NCBI GenBank assembly: GCA_029946105.1
Contig: JAQSDW010000039.1
Location: 1 to 63,461 of the forward strand
Direction of reading: 5' to 3'
DNA length: 63,461 nt
Origin: Reyranella sp.
GTDB lineage: Bacteria > Pseudomonadota > Alphaproteobacteria > Reyranellales > Reyranellaceae
Below are positions 11,771-22,900 of the stretch, piece by piece. The notes under the pieces are model-generated. The model ran no database searches and was not told the DNA's origin. It saw only the letters and a list, made by a program, of their open reading frames with translations. Position 1 is the stretch's first letter. The number at the start of each line of letters is the position of its first letter. The position numbers were made by a program, and so were the translations under genes.

Positions 11771-12412
11771 TCAGATCGGCAGGCCCATCGAGCGCAATGC
11801 TCGGGCGGTTTCATCGGCCGAGCGATGGTGGACGGCGTGCATGCCGAACGCCCTTGCTCCCTCGACGTTCGCCAGGACATCGTCCACGAACACCGCGTCG
11901 CCCGGCTGGAAACCGCCGGTGCGGCAGACGAGGTCGTAGATCTCCGGCGCCGGCTTGGAGCATCCCACCTTGCCGGACACGACATAGTCGCGGAAATGGC
12001 CGAGGAACGGATGGCGCTTGTGAGCAGGGCCTCGCAGCCAGCCGTCGAGGAAGGCCGGCGCGTTGGAGAGAAGGTAAAGCGGCGTCCCGGCCTTGTGGAG
12101 CCGCTGAATGAGCTGGGCCGTCTCCAGGAAGGCGTGGTCGCACATCTCGTCGAAGCGGTCGTAGAAAGCGGCAATCAGGGCCGAATGGGCCGGAAATTCG
12201 GCCTGCAGCCAGCGTGTCGCCTCGACTGGGTCACCGCCATGGTCCTGGGCGACGTGCCACTGGTTCGTGGTCACCGACGCGAGGAATTGTTCCATTTTCT
12301 CAGGCTCGGGGATCAGCTTGCGATAGAGGTGGCGTGGGTTCCAGTCGAGCAGAACGCCGCCCATGTCGAAAACGGCGACAGACGGGTTTTTAAGGCCTGT
12401 TTGTGGGGGCAA
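11771..12412 (-). CDS. HAD-superfamily hydrolase (YihX-like phosphatase)
   Basis: 213 residues with the HAD motifs in order: motif I VFDMGGVLLDW at about residues 14-24 (nucleophile Asp; the usual second Asp of D-x-D is replaced by Gly, as in YihX-like members), motif II LLSNAP, motif III Lys in CSKPAPEIY, and motif IV VFVDDVLANVEGA. This set suits a subfamily I phosphatase acting on sugar phosphates or similar small substrates; the true substrate is unknown. It is transcribed away from gyrA and converges on ssb. Confidence 0.85.
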   Translation of the reverse strand: MPPQTGLKNPSVAVFDMGGVLLDWNPRHLYRKLIPEPEKMEQFLASVTTNQWHVAQDHGGDPVEATRWLQAEFPAHSALIAAFYDRFDEMCDHAFLETAQLIQRLHKAGTPLYLLSNAPAFLDGWLRGPAHKRHPFLGHFRDYVVSGKVGCSKPAPEIYDLVCRTGGFQPGDAVFVDDVLANVEGARAFGMHAVHHRSADETARALRSMGLPI

Positions 12413-12544
12413 TTCTCGGCCTTTCCAGGATCTATTTTGGACGTCAATTTACCCAATAAAATCAAATAGTTAAAGACCGCTCTCGAATGCGTTTTTTGTT
12501 GGTGTTCGGGAGCTTGTTTGATAGTGTGCCGCCTTGTTCCGCCG

Positions 12545-12561
12545 GGCCCTCTGGCAGGGCC
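12545..12561 (+). promoter_or_regulatory. Hairpin in the gyrA leader
   Basis: GGCCCT-CTGGC-AGGGCC, perfect 6-bp stem, about 29 nt before the gyrA GTG and followed by an A-rich stretch rather than a U-tract. The surrounding 12413-12589 region is markedly AT-richer than its neighbours and must hold the divergent promoters for gyrA and the HAD gene. A weak candidate is TTGTTG (12496-12501) with GATAGT (12520-12525), spacing 18. Confidence 0.35.
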
Positions 12562-12589
12562 AAAATAACGAGTAAAAGTCCAGGTTTCC

Positions 12590-15400
<2,811 letters not shown>

Positions 15401-15455
15401 GGAACGCCTGTGTCGCTAAGACTCCGCCGCCGCATCTGGCGCACAAGGGGGAGAA

Positions 15456-15962
15456 ATGGCCTCAGAACGCACCGGCGTCTATCCGGGCACGTTCGATCCC
15501 ATTACCAGCGGGCATATGGAAGTGATGCGCCGCTCGTTGCGGCTCGTCGACAAGCTGGTGATCGGATGTGCCATCAACATCGGCAAGGGGCCGCTGTTCT
15601 CGCTCGAAGAGCGCATGGAAATCATCCGCGAGGATATTGCGGACTTCCCGCCGGCGGACCGGGATCGGATCGAGGTCGTGCCGTTCGATGGGCTGCTGAT
15701 ACGCTTCGCGCGCGAGGTTGGCTCCGCGCTGATCATCCGTGGACTGCGAGCGGTCTCCGACTTCGAGTACGAGATCCAGATGGCCAACATGAACGCCCGC
15801 ATGGACCCTGGGATCGAGACCATCTTCCTGATGGCCTCCGACCGGCACCAGTTCATTGCCTCATCCCTGGTAAAGGATATTGCACGGTTGGGCGGGGATA
15901 CGTCGCAATTCGTGTCCAAGAAGGTATTCGCGCGGCTGACGAAGAAGTTCGCCAAGTCCTGA
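15456..15962 (+). CDS. coaD: Phosphopantetheine adenylyltransferase
   Basis: Penultimate step of coenzyme A synthesis: ATP plus 4'-phosphopantetheine gives dephospho-CoA. 168 residues, normal length. The nucleotidyltransferase T-x-G-H motif appears in GTFDPITSGHMEV at about residues 9-21, and the KMSKS-like ATP loop as IASSLVKDIARLGGD near 131-145. It begins 55 bp after gyrA, with GGGGGAG just before the ATG, and may be co-transcribed with it. The stop is followed by the tRNA-Lys promoter. Confidence 0.96.
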   Translation: MASERTGVYPGTFDPITSGHMEVMRRSLRLVDKLVIGCAINIGKGPLFSLEERMEIIREDIADFPPADRDRIEVVPFDGLLIRFAREVGSALIIRGLRAVSDFEYEIQMANMNARMDPGIETIFLMASDRHQFIASSLVKDIARLGGDTSQFVSKKVFARLTKKFAKS

Positions 15963-15995
15963 CCCCAGCCCAGCTGCTGCCCCCAGCGGCCGCGT

Positions 15996-16024
15996 TGACC
16001 GTGGGGCTGGCGCACCTTATACGG
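15996..16024 (+). promoter_or_regulatory. Sigma70 promoter of tRNA-Lys
   Basis: TTGACC (15996-16001), 17-bp spacer, TATACG (16019-16024), the best sigma70-like element seen in the window. It is followed by a GC-rich run (GCGCCGCGCGG), typical of stringently controlled stable-RNA promoters, and the tRNA starts about 35 nt after the expected +1. Confidence 0.7.
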
Positions 16025-16064
16025 GCGCCGCGCGGGGGGGCGGCCTGCCGCGTGACGCCGGAGC

Positions 16065-16139
16065 GAGCCCGTAGCTCAGCGGTAGAGCATCTGACTTTTA
16101 ATCAGAGGGTCGTGGGATCGTACCCCACCGGGCTCACCA
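16065..16139 (+). tRNA. tRNA-Lys (anticodon TTT), CCA encoded
   Basis: A full cloverleaf can be drawn by hand: acceptor stem 16065-16071 with 16129-16135, D stem GCTC/GAGC, anticodon stem TCTGA/TCAGA around the loop CTTTTAA with anticodon TTT at 16097-16099, a 5-nt variable loop, T stem GTGGG/CCCAC, discriminator A136 and an encoded CCA (16137-16139). The T loop is ATCGTAC instead of the usual TTCRANY, so positions 54 and 58 are A and T rather than T and A. The next gene begins 28 bp downstream. Confidence 0.95.
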
Positions 16140-16167
16140 CTGGATTCGAGAAGGAGAGACGCGGCTC

Positions 16168-17043
16168 ATGCCGTCGGTGAAAGTCGTCAACGGTAAGCAG
16201 ATCGTGGTCGAGAATCTCGGCCCGCTGCAGCGTGCCTCCCGTTTCATGACGAGACCCTTCGAGCAAATGGTGCAGCATCAGGACCTGATCGCGGCCATCC
16301 TGAGGCGTGAGATCCGCGAGCGGTTCAAGGGATCGGTCGCCGGTTGGATCTGGGCGGTGGTCGCGCCGCTTCTTGCCATCACCGTCTATTCCTTTGCCTT
16401 TTCCACGAACCTGAAGCTACCGGGCGCAGAGGGCGATGGACCGATCATCACCTACTCGCTGTTCATCTTCAGCGGTATCGTCGTCTTCAATTTCTGGTCC
16501 GAGATGGCGTTTCGCGCGCCGATGCTGCTCCACGAATATACCCATTTCATAAAGCAGACGATCTTTCCCAGCGACATGCTGGCGGTGATCTCGACGCTGC
16601 GGGCGACTGCCTACACCCTGATCTCGATGGGCGTCATGCTGATCTTCCAGGTCGCGATTACCGGCAGCCTGCCGTGGACGGTGTTGCTGATCCCGCTGAT
16701 CTTCATCCCCTTCATGGCGTTCCTGATCGGCATGGCGTGGTTCCTGTGCGCGCTCGGGGCGTTCACCCGCGACGCCGGCTATTTCATGATCAACGTCGTG
16801 CCGTTGTTCATGTTCGCCACGCCGATCTTCTACCAGCACAGTTCGCTGCCGGCGCCGCTCGACTTCTGGATCTATGCCAACGCGCTGACCGGCTACGTCG
16901 AAGTCATGCGCGACATCGTGCTGCTCGGGAAGGTGCCGAACTTGCTCGTCTATGGCTGGACCCTGATCACGTCGGTCGTGACCTTCTACTTCGGCTACTG
17001 GTTCTTCGACAGGTATCGAAATGTCATCGTCGACGTCATCTGA
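16168..17043 (+). CDS. ABC-2 type polysaccharide exporter permease (Wzm/KpsM-like)
   Basis: Inner-membrane half of an ABC exporter that flips lipid-linked glycans. 291 residues: a soluble N-terminal stretch of about 50 residues, the amphipathic LRREIRERFKGSVAGW segment that precedes helix 1 in this family, then six membrane segments. The next gene, its ATPase, overlaps it by 23 bp in another frame, the typical wzm-wzt arrangement. The gene starts only 28 bp after tRNA-Lys, so read-through from the tRNA promoter is possible. Substrate unknown. Confidence 0.88.
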   Translation: MPSVKVVNGKQIVVENLGPLQRASRFMTRPFEQMVQHQDLIAAILRREIRERFKGSVAGWIWAVVAPLLAITVYSFAFSTNLKLPGAEGDGPIITYSLFIFSGIVVFNFWSEMAFRAPMLLHEYTHFIKQTIFPSDMLAVISTLRATAYTLISMGVMLIFQVAITGSLPWTVLLIPLIFIPFMAFLIGMAWFLCALGAFTRDAGYFMINVVPLFMFATPIFYQHSSLPAPLDFWIYANALTGYVEVMRDIVLLGKVPNLLVYGWTLITSVVTFYFGYWFFDRYRNVIVDVI

Positions 17044-17809
17044 GATCGTCGTCGAGGCGAAGCACCTCGGCAAGGCCTACCAGCTTTACGCCCATCGCAA
17101 CGACTGGCTGAAGCAGGTCCTGTTCGGGTGGTGGAAGGCGTACTTCAAGCCCTTCTGGGTGCTTCGCGACATCGACATCAGCGTCAAGCGCGGTGAGAGC
17201 ATCGGCGTGCTGGGCCGCAACGGCTGCGGCAAGTCGACGTTGCTGCAGGTCATCTGCGGCATGACCCTGCCGAGTCATGGCGAGCTCAGGGTGTCGGGCC
17301 GGATCGCGCCGGTCCTGGCGCTGGGATCGACCTTCGACCAGGAGCTGACGGGCCGCGAGAACGTCCTGATCGGCGGCGCAGTGCTCGGTCTGCGGCGGGC
17401 CGAGGTGCTGCGGAAATTCGACTCGATCGCGGAGTTCGCCGGCATCGGCGACTACATGGATCAGCCGGTGAAGCACTATTCCATGGGCATGCGCACGCGG
17501 CTCGCCTTCTCGATCTGCGCCCATGTCGAGGCGGAAATCCTGGTCGTCGACGAAGCCCTGTCGGTCGGCGACGCCGCCTTCCAGCGCAAGTGCCTCGACT
17601 GGATCGACAATTTCCGTAAGACCGGCACGCTTCTCTTCGTATCGCATTCGATGGCCGAGGTGCGCCGCCTGTGCACCCGGGCGATCTGGATCGAGGATGG
17701 CCGGATCCGCGAACAAGGCGATCCCAACGAAGTCATCCGGTCCTACCATCGCGCACTCCTGGTGGAAAAAGACGACGTGAATCGCTTCTCGGCAGGCGAG
17801 AAGAGATGA
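17021..17809 (+). CDS. ABC exporter ATPase (Wzt/KpsT-like, short form)
   Basis: Nucleotide-binding subunit paired with the preceding permease. 262 residues. Walker A is GRNGCGKSTLLQ (about 65-76), and Walker B is VVDEALSVGDAAFQRKC, the hallmark of the O-antigen, teichoic-acid and capsule exporter ATPases. The signature region is YSMGMRTRLAFS. The protein ends soon after the ABC domain, so it lacks the C-terminal carbohydrate-binding domain of long Wzt proteins that read a terminal cap on the glycan. The exporter therefore probably does not depend on a capped end. Confidence 0.9.
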   Translation: MSSSTSSEIVVEAKHLGKAYQLYAHRNDWLKQVLFGWWKAYFKPFWVLRDIDISVKRGESIGVLGRNGCGKSTLLQVICGMTLPSHGELRVSGRIAPVLALGSTFDQELTGRENVLIGGAVLGLRRAEVLRKFDSIAEFAGIGDYMDQPVKHYSMGMRTRLAFSICAHVEAEILVVDEALSVGDAAFQRKCLDWIDNFRKTGTLLFVSHSMAEVRRLCTRAIWIEDGRIREQGDPNEVIRSYHRALLVEKDDVNRFSAGEKR

Positions 17810-17812
17810 CGC

Positions 17813-18955
17813 ATGGACGCCGGGACCCCTGTCTGGCTCGGGCTCGGCTGGTGGTCGCTGAGTTCGGCCGTGCACTGGGTGAGTGCGGCGCTCGCCCGAC
17901 AGCCTAGACGGATGACGGCCGCGCGCTATCGACCTGCCGATTTCAGCATCGTCGCGCCGATGAACGGGGCGGGCGACGCGTCGGCGGCTTATGTCGATGC
18001 GCTTGCCGAACTGGCGCGGGCCGGCGTCGAAGTCCTGATCTGCGTTGCCCATGCCGACGATGGCGCCGTTGCCCCGACACGGGCCCTGTGGCCGGAGGCG
18101 CCGATCCTGGTCGGCAACGACGACACCTTTAATCCGAAGATGAACAACGTGCGCAAGGGGCTCGAGGCCGCCAGCCGCGACATCGTGGGCCTGTGCGATG
18201 CCGGTATCGTGTTCGGTGTCGACGAACTCTGCCGCGCCGCCGCGCCGCTGTCCGACACGATGGGCCTCGTGCTGGCTCTCAAGGCTGCCGACGCGCCGGC
18301 GAACTTCGCCGCCGAAATGGAGCGGGCGTACATCGATGGGCATCAGGCCAGGTTCCTGTTCGCGGCGGACCGTCTGGGTCTTGCGGTCGCTTCGGGCGGC
18401 GTGACCCTGCTGTCGCGGGACACCCTGCAGCGGATCGGCAACTGGCGCGGCTTCAATCGGTGGATTGCCGATGATTATTCGGTTGTCCGCTCGGTGCGAG
18501 AACTCGGCCTGGGGACATGTCTGGGCGAGGTGATGCTGCGGCTGCCGCTGGGCGCCCGCGACTGGCTGACGGTGTGGCGGCGGCAGGTCCGCTGGGCGCG
18601 TACCCGATTGCGCCTGCCGGTGTGGCCGTTGGTGTTGTGGGAACCCGTGATCGGTTGGGCGGCCTCTGGCGCCGCGGCCGCCGCGGCGCTCGCCTGTGCC
18701 GGCGTGGGGCCGGGCGCCGTCGTTGCCGGCTTGTTCGTGCATACCGCGGCGTGGCTGGCCGGCGAGAAATGGTTCATGGCAGGCCGTGGCCTCGAATTCG
18801 GATGGCGGGCGGCGGCGGCGGCGCTGGTGCGCGAGGCCCTGGCGCCGGCATTGATGGTGGGGGCGCTCGGCAGTCGCGCGATCTATTGGCGTGGCACCGA
18901 CCTCGGCGGGCACTGGAGCTCCCGGGGGGATGATACGGTGGGGAAGTCCGTATGA
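17813..18955 (+). CDS. Membrane glycosyltransferase, GT21/HpnI-like
   Basis: 380 residues. An N-terminal hydrophobic segment (about 5-25) precedes a GT-A domain resembling the ceramide-glucosyltransferase/HpnI group: a D-x-D-like CDAGIVFGVDEL region, the acidic DDYS catalytic site near residue 222, and the (Q/R)xxRW motif as RQVRW at 257-261. Two or three C-terminal membrane segments follow. Proteins of this type add a sugar or aminosugar to a lipid such as ceramide or a hopanoid; the acceptor is not known here. It starts 3 bp after the ATPase gene and overlaps the STAS gene by 4 bp, so translation is coupled. Confidence 0.8.
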   Translation: MDAGTPVWLGLGWWSLSSAVHWVSAALARQPRRMTAARYRPADFSIVAPMNGAGDASAAYVDALAELARAGVEVLICVAHADDGAVAPTRALWPEAPILVGNDDTFNPKMNNVRKGLEAASRDIVGLCDAGIVFGVDELCRAAAPLSDTMGLVLALKAADAPANFAAEMERAYIDGHQARFLFAADRLGLAVASGGVTLLSRDTLQRIGNWRGFNRWIADDYSVVRSVRELGLGTCLGEVMLRLPLGARDWLTVWRRQVRWARTRLRLPVWPLVLWEPVIGWAASGAAAAAALACAGVGPGAVVAGLFVHTAAWLAGEKWFMAGRGLEFGWRAAAAALVREALAPALMVGALGSRAIYWRGTDLGGHWSSRGDDTVGKSV

Positions 18956-19335
18956 AAGGGGCCCCTACGGAGACTGCAATCGCCACCATCATGCTGCCGG
19001 AGCGAGTCGATTCCGCAACCTCGGCGTCCGTGGAGGCGCTGATGATCGACGCGGTGCGTCCGGATGCCCGGGTTATCGTCGACGGTAGTGCAGTTACTTA
19101 TATGAGTGCCGCCGGCGTGCGCGCCCTGGCGATAGTGCTCCACAGGGCCGAAGAGCTGTCGGCGCGGATCGTTTTTTGCTCTTTTAGCGGGCCAGCGGCG
19201 GATTGCCTGCTGGTCAGCGGCTTTTCGCAATTGTTCGACGTGGCCGATTCGACCGAGCAAGCTCTCGCCAGATTGGCCTCGAAGCGCGCAGGTGGGTCTG
19301 CGGACCGCTTGCACCCGCATGGCGCCACGGGCTAA
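18952..19335 (+). CDS. STAS-domain protein (anti-sigma-factor-antagonist fold) lacking the usual phosphoserine
   Basis: 127 residues, a lone STAS domain (about 10-112), the fold of SpoIIAA-type anti-anti-sigma factors. The phosphorylation loop, normally (D/S)-S-(S/A)-G, reads S52-A53-A54-G55 in the context TYMSAAGVRAL, so the usual acceptor serine is alanine, with a serine one position earlier. It could be a constitutively active antagonist or a scaffold for a glycan-export complex rather than a phospho-switch. It is translationally coupled (ATGA overlap) to the glycosyltransferase upstream. No kinase or sigma factor lies nearby. Confidence 0.8.
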   Translation: MKGAPTETAIATIMLPERVDSATSASVEALMIDAVRPDARVIVDGSAVTYMSAAGVRALAIVLHRAEELSARIVFCSFSGPAADCLLVSGFSQLFDVADSTEQALARLASKRAGGSADRLHPHGATG

Positions 19336-19419
19336 TTACATGGCGGGCTGAGACTTGATTATGGGAAGGGACGAGGCGCGGCACGTTGTGATGCGACTGT
19401 TCCGGACGGAGATCGGAAT

Positions 19420-20586
19420 TTGACAATTTGGAGCTGGCTGCGCGCTGTCGCGCGACCTACCGCCATTGTCCTCGGCTTGGGTATCGGCGTTGCCGCGTGC
19501 ACCGCTTTGCCTGGCGATGGTCCGTGGATGGGCGGTGCCCAGGGAACCGCTACCGAAGCGTTGCCGTTCGACGTGATCGACCTCACGCCGACGACCATTG
19601 CAGCCTACCGCCAACCTGAGAGCGTCGACCGTCCGTCGATCACGAGCGGGCTGTCGGCCGGCGGCAAGATTTCGGTGGCGCCGGGTGATGCGATCAAGGT
19701 TCGCATCTTCGAGCCCTATGAAGGCAGTATTTTCCCGACGATTCAGAAGCCGGGCGCCGATTTCGGCGTCCAGCGCGTCACCGATGCCGGCACGATCAAC
19801 ATTCCCTTCGTGGGGACCGTCCAGGTCGCCGGCCTCGACCTCAGCCAGATCGAGCGTCGTATTGCCCAGCAATTGAACGGAAAAGCCCAGGATCCCCAGG
19901 TCATCGTCGAGTTCGTGGCCGATCGCACCCATACAGTGATGGTCTCGGGCGATGTCAAGACTCCGGGCCGCGTCTCGATCCTCGAGGGCGTGAGATCCGT
20001 CGTCGACGCCATCAACCGGGTTGGCGGTCCTGCCAGCACCGGCGGTGGCGGACAGGGCGGCGCCATGGGTGGGCAGACGCAGCTCGAAGTCGTGGTGCGA
20101 CGTCACGGTGAAGTGATCTTGACGGCGCAGTATTCGGAGCTGCTGGCCGGGGCCGATATTGCGGTCCAAAAAGGCGACGAGATCGTCGTTCGCCCCAATT
20201 CCCGGGTCTTCACCGTCCTGGGCGCCGTGATGAAATCCGGCAACGTCGAGATGACCAAGCACAATCTGTCGCTTCTGGAAGCACTGGGTCAGGTCGGTGG
20301 TTTGAATGATATCCGCGCCAACAAAACGGGCGTTTATGTCTTCAGAATGGGAGATTTGAAGATCAACCCCGCCGCCCGCGCCCGCGTGTTCCGCCTGGAT
20401 CTGATGCAGCCGGTCTCCATCTTCGTCGCCCAGCAGTTCGGGATGCAGGCCCGCGACGTAATTTACGTCTCGAATGCCCCCCTGTACGAATATGACAAGG
20501 TCCTGACATCAATTTACCGTACTTTCTCGATTGTTAGTGTCGTCCGGTCGACCGGCACGTCGTCGGTTTCGTTGCCGGCCTTCTGA
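19420..20586 (+). CDS. Outer-membrane polysaccharide export lipoprotein (Wza/OPX-like)
   Basis: 388 residues. A lipoprotein signal ends at Cys27 (lipobox VAAC), followed by a poly-export domain containing VAPGDAIKVRIFEPYEGS and AGTINIPFVGTVQVAG, then SLBB repeats (HTVMVSGDVKTPGRVSI; RVFTVLGAVMKSGNVEM). This is the Wza family that forms the outer-membrane exit for capsule or exopolysaccharide. The start is TTG at 19420; an ATG at 19391 lies in another frame and stops after 10 codons. Notably no Wzc-like co-polymerase is encoded nearby. An 84-bp gap separates it from the STAS gene. Confidence 0.9.
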   Translation: MTIWSWLRAVARPTAIVLGLGIGVAACTALPGDGPWMGGAQGTATEALPFDVIDLTPTTIAAYRQPESVDRPSITSGLSAGGKISVAPGDAIKVRIFEPYEGSIFPTIQKPGADFGVQRVTDAGTINIPFVGTVQVAGLDLSQIERRIAQQLNGKAQDPQVIVEFVADRTHTVMVSGDVKTPGRVSILEGVRSVVDAINRVGGPASTGGGGQGGAMGGQTQLEVVVRRHGEVILTAQYSELLAGADIAVQKGDEIVVRPNSRVFTVLGAVMKSGNVEMTKHNLSLLEALGQVGGLNDIRANKTGVYVFRMGDLKINPAARARVFRLDLMQPVSIFVAQQFGMQARDVIYVSNAPLYEYDKVLTSIYRTFSIVSVVRSTGTSSVSLPAF

Positions 20587-20630
20587 TCAGCATGCCGAGC
20601 GATACAAAGCGATATCTGGTATAATTGGTA

Positions 20631-21629
20631 ATGGCGCGCGCAAGAAAGTTCACATGGGGTGCGGCGAGCGTGGTGGCGCTTGTCGTGGCCGCTGTCCTGG
20701 CGATGTGGATGACCCCCACACGGCAGACCAGCAGCGCCCAGGATGGAGCTCGCTCGCTCGGGCCCCTGATTTCGCGTGGCTATACGGATGCGCCGGCCGG
20801 CACCGTGGTGATTGCGGGCGATCCGGGCGGTGGCGCGGTGATCCTCGAACTTCGCATTACCGACGGCCAGAAGGTCAAGAAGGACGACATACTTGCCGTC
20901 CTGTCGAACTATCCCAAGTCCGACGTTGCCGTCCGTTCGACCGAAGCGGAGTTGAACAAGGCCAAGCAGCAGCGCGAAGCGATGGTCGATGGTTACCGTA
21001 CGGCTGAAATCGCCATGCAGGAAGTCGTCGTAAGGTCGGAAGCCGAATCGAACAAGCTCAAGGCGCTTCAGATGCAGCGCTCGGGCCTGCCACCCGACCA
21101 GAAACAGCTCGAATTGAGCATCTCCCAGCAGAACCTGGAGCGCGAGCAGGCGAAGCTCCGGGTCCAGAAGGAGACGCTGCAGTCCGATCTCGGGCAGATC
21201 GAGACGGAAATCAGTATCATCAAGTCCAAGCTCGACAACTCGCGGACGACGCGTGAGCAGGCGCTTGTCCGCTCTCCTCTCGACGGCGTGGTGGTGCAGA
21301 TCTATTCGCGTCAGGGCGAGCGGGTGTCGCAAAGCGGCATCGCCAAGATTGTCGACCTGAACCAGCTGCGCATCCTTGCTGATGTCGACGAACTGCACGT
21401 CGGCCGGGTCGTTCCGGGCGGCAAGGTCGAGGTCACGTTCCGCGGCAGCCCGACCATCTACAAGGGAACGATCGCGCGCGTGGCGCCGACTGTGAAGCGC
21501 ATGCAGCGTGTCGAGCCGGACGGCGGCTCGTCGACCGACGGCCGCGTGGTCCAGGTCGAGATCGAACTCGACGACCCGTCCAGCATGCCGCGAGTGCTGG
21601 GGCGAGAGACGCGCGTTACCTTCCCCTGA
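20631..21629 (+). CDS. Periplasmic adaptor of an ABC exporter (DevB/HlyD family)
   Basis: 332 residues from the ATG at 20631 (an in-frame TTG lies 6 bp earlier). One N-terminal membrane segment (about 6-27), a lipoyl half-domain, a long coiled coil of about 110 residues (Lys, Gln and Glu rich), and the second lipoyl and beta-barrel half starting LVRSPLDGVVVQIYSRQGERVSQSG. It is followed by an FtsX-like permease and an ATPase in the order adaptor-permease-ATPase, the devBCA order known from heterocyst glycolipid export in cyanobacteria. Its coiled coil presumably contacts an outer-membrane channel; the OPX lipoprotein upstream is an obvious but unproven candidate. Confidence 0.87.
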   Translation: MARARKFTWGAASVVALVVAAVLAMWMTPTRQTSSAQDGARSLGPLISRGYTDAPAGTVVIAGDPGGGAVILELRITDGQKVKKDDILAVLSNYPKSDVAVRSTEAELNKAKQQREAMVDGYRTAEIAMQEVVVRSEAESNKLKALQMQRSGLPPDQKQLELSISQQNLEREQAKLRVQKETLQSDLGQIETEISIIKSKLDNSRTTREQALVRSPLDGVVVQIYSRQGERVSQSGIAKIVDLNQLRILADVDELHVGRVVPGGKVEVTFRGSPTIYKGTIARVAPTVKRMQRVEPDGGSSTDGRVVQVEIELDDPSSMPRVLGRETRVTFP

Positions 21630-21635
21630 GCTGAG

Positions 21636-22898
21636 ATGGCCCTGGTCCTACCAGCCCTTCCGTCACTGAAGCGGCGTCGCTGGCGGCCGGATTTCTCGTT
21701 CACACGCCTGCGCGCGGCGGCCAGGACGGCGACGACGATGCCGCTCGGCGCCCAGCAGCTCAAGCGCCAGCGGACCAGCACCTTGTTGTCGCTGGCCGGC
21801 GTCACCGCCAGTCTGCTGGTGATCTTCGCCCAGCTCGGTATCGAGCGCGCGGTCTACGATTCAGCCGTCCGCCTCCATCGGACCGTGGCCGCCGATCTCG
21901 TTCTGGTGCCGTCCGGCTTCAAGTCGTTGCAGCTCCACGCCGAAGTGCCCGTGGCGATGACCGACATCGTGTCGGCCAACTCGTCCGTGGCAGGGACAAT
22001 GCCGCTCTGGTTCGGTGTCATGTCGATGACCCACGCCGGCATGCCGACCTCGCGGCGTATCGCCTGGTATGCCATCGATGTGGAGCGACCGGCGATCGAC
22101 GTGCCGGGCCTGCGCGAAAATCTCTATAAGCTGCGCGAGGCGCGGCGCATGCTCTACGACCGCGAGTCGCGACCCTATTTTGGCGATCTCGGCGAGGTCG
22201 GGGAGGGCAAGGAAGTGCCGGTGCTCGGGCCGCCCGACAATCGCGGGCTGCTGCGCCAGCTTTTCGTCGTCGGAACCTTCGCGGTCGGCCCAAATGTGCT
22301 GAACGACGGCGCCGTCCTGATGTCCGAAGGGACCATGTCCGAAGTCTTCGGTGCCTGGTGGTCGGATCGTCCGGCCTTCATCGCTATTCGGCTGGCCCCC
22401 GGGGCCGATCCGATGGTGGTCCAGAAAGACCTCAATCGCGAACTGGCCGGCCGCGGCGAAGTCATTACCATCTCCGAACTCGAGGCGCGCGAGAGGAGCT
22501 ACTGGTCGCGCGAAACGCCGGTCGGCTACATCACGGATCTTGGCTTCGTTATGGGTGTGATGATCGGAATGGTGTTCATCTACTACGCCCAGTATCAGAT
22601 CATCCGCTTCTACCTGCCGGAATACGCCATCCTGAAGAGCCTGGGTTACGACTGGTGGTTCTTTCTCTTCATGATTGGCCAGATCGGCGCTGCCATTATC
22701 ACGCCGGCCTTTCTGGTGGCCTTCACGCTCGGACGGGTCGTCTATGGCATCACCGAGACAGCCATGCATCTCGGCATGTCGATGGGGCTGCGCGAAATGT
22801 CCGTGGCCCTCGCGGCCTGTGTGGTCATGACGGTGGTGTCGAGCCTTTTTGCGATCAGGCGACTGTGGAAGGTCGACCCGATCATGCTGTTCGAGTGA
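21636..22898 (+). CDS. FtsX-like ABC permease (DevC type)
   Basis: 420 residues. The N-terminal segment TLLSLAGVTASLLVIFAQLGIERAV is the first helix and resembles DevC. A periplasmic domain of about 200 residues follows, then three C-terminal helices with an FtsX domain ending IRRLWKVDPIMLFE. This four-helix MacB/DevC plan belongs to type VII-like exporters, which move substrate through the periplasm by mechanotransmission. The gene starts 6 bp after the adaptor gene. The residues MPLGAQQLKRQRT before helix 1 match the W-x-x-L...R-R/K start of this family. Confidence 0.85.
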   Translation: MALVLPALPSLKRRRWRPDFSFTRLRAAARTATTMPLGAQQLKRQRTSTLLSLAGVTASLLVIFAQLGIERAVYDSAVRLHRTVAADLVLVPSGFKSLQLHAEVPVAMTDIVSANSSVAGTMPLWFGVMSMTHAGMPTSRRIAWYAIDVERPAIDVPGLRENLYKLREARRMLYDRESRPYFGDLGEVGEGKEVPVLGPPDNRGLLRQLFVVGTFAVGPNVLNDGAVLMSEGTMSEVFGAWWSDRPAFIAIRLAPGADPMVVQKDLNRELAGRGEVITISELEARERSYWSRETPVGYITDLGFVMGVMIGMVFIYYAQYQIIRFYLPEYAILKSLGYDWWFFLFMIGQIGAAIITPAFLVAFTLGRVVYGITETAMHLGMSMGLREMSVALAACVVMTVVSSLFAIRRLWKVDPIMLFE

Positions 22899-22900
22899 CC

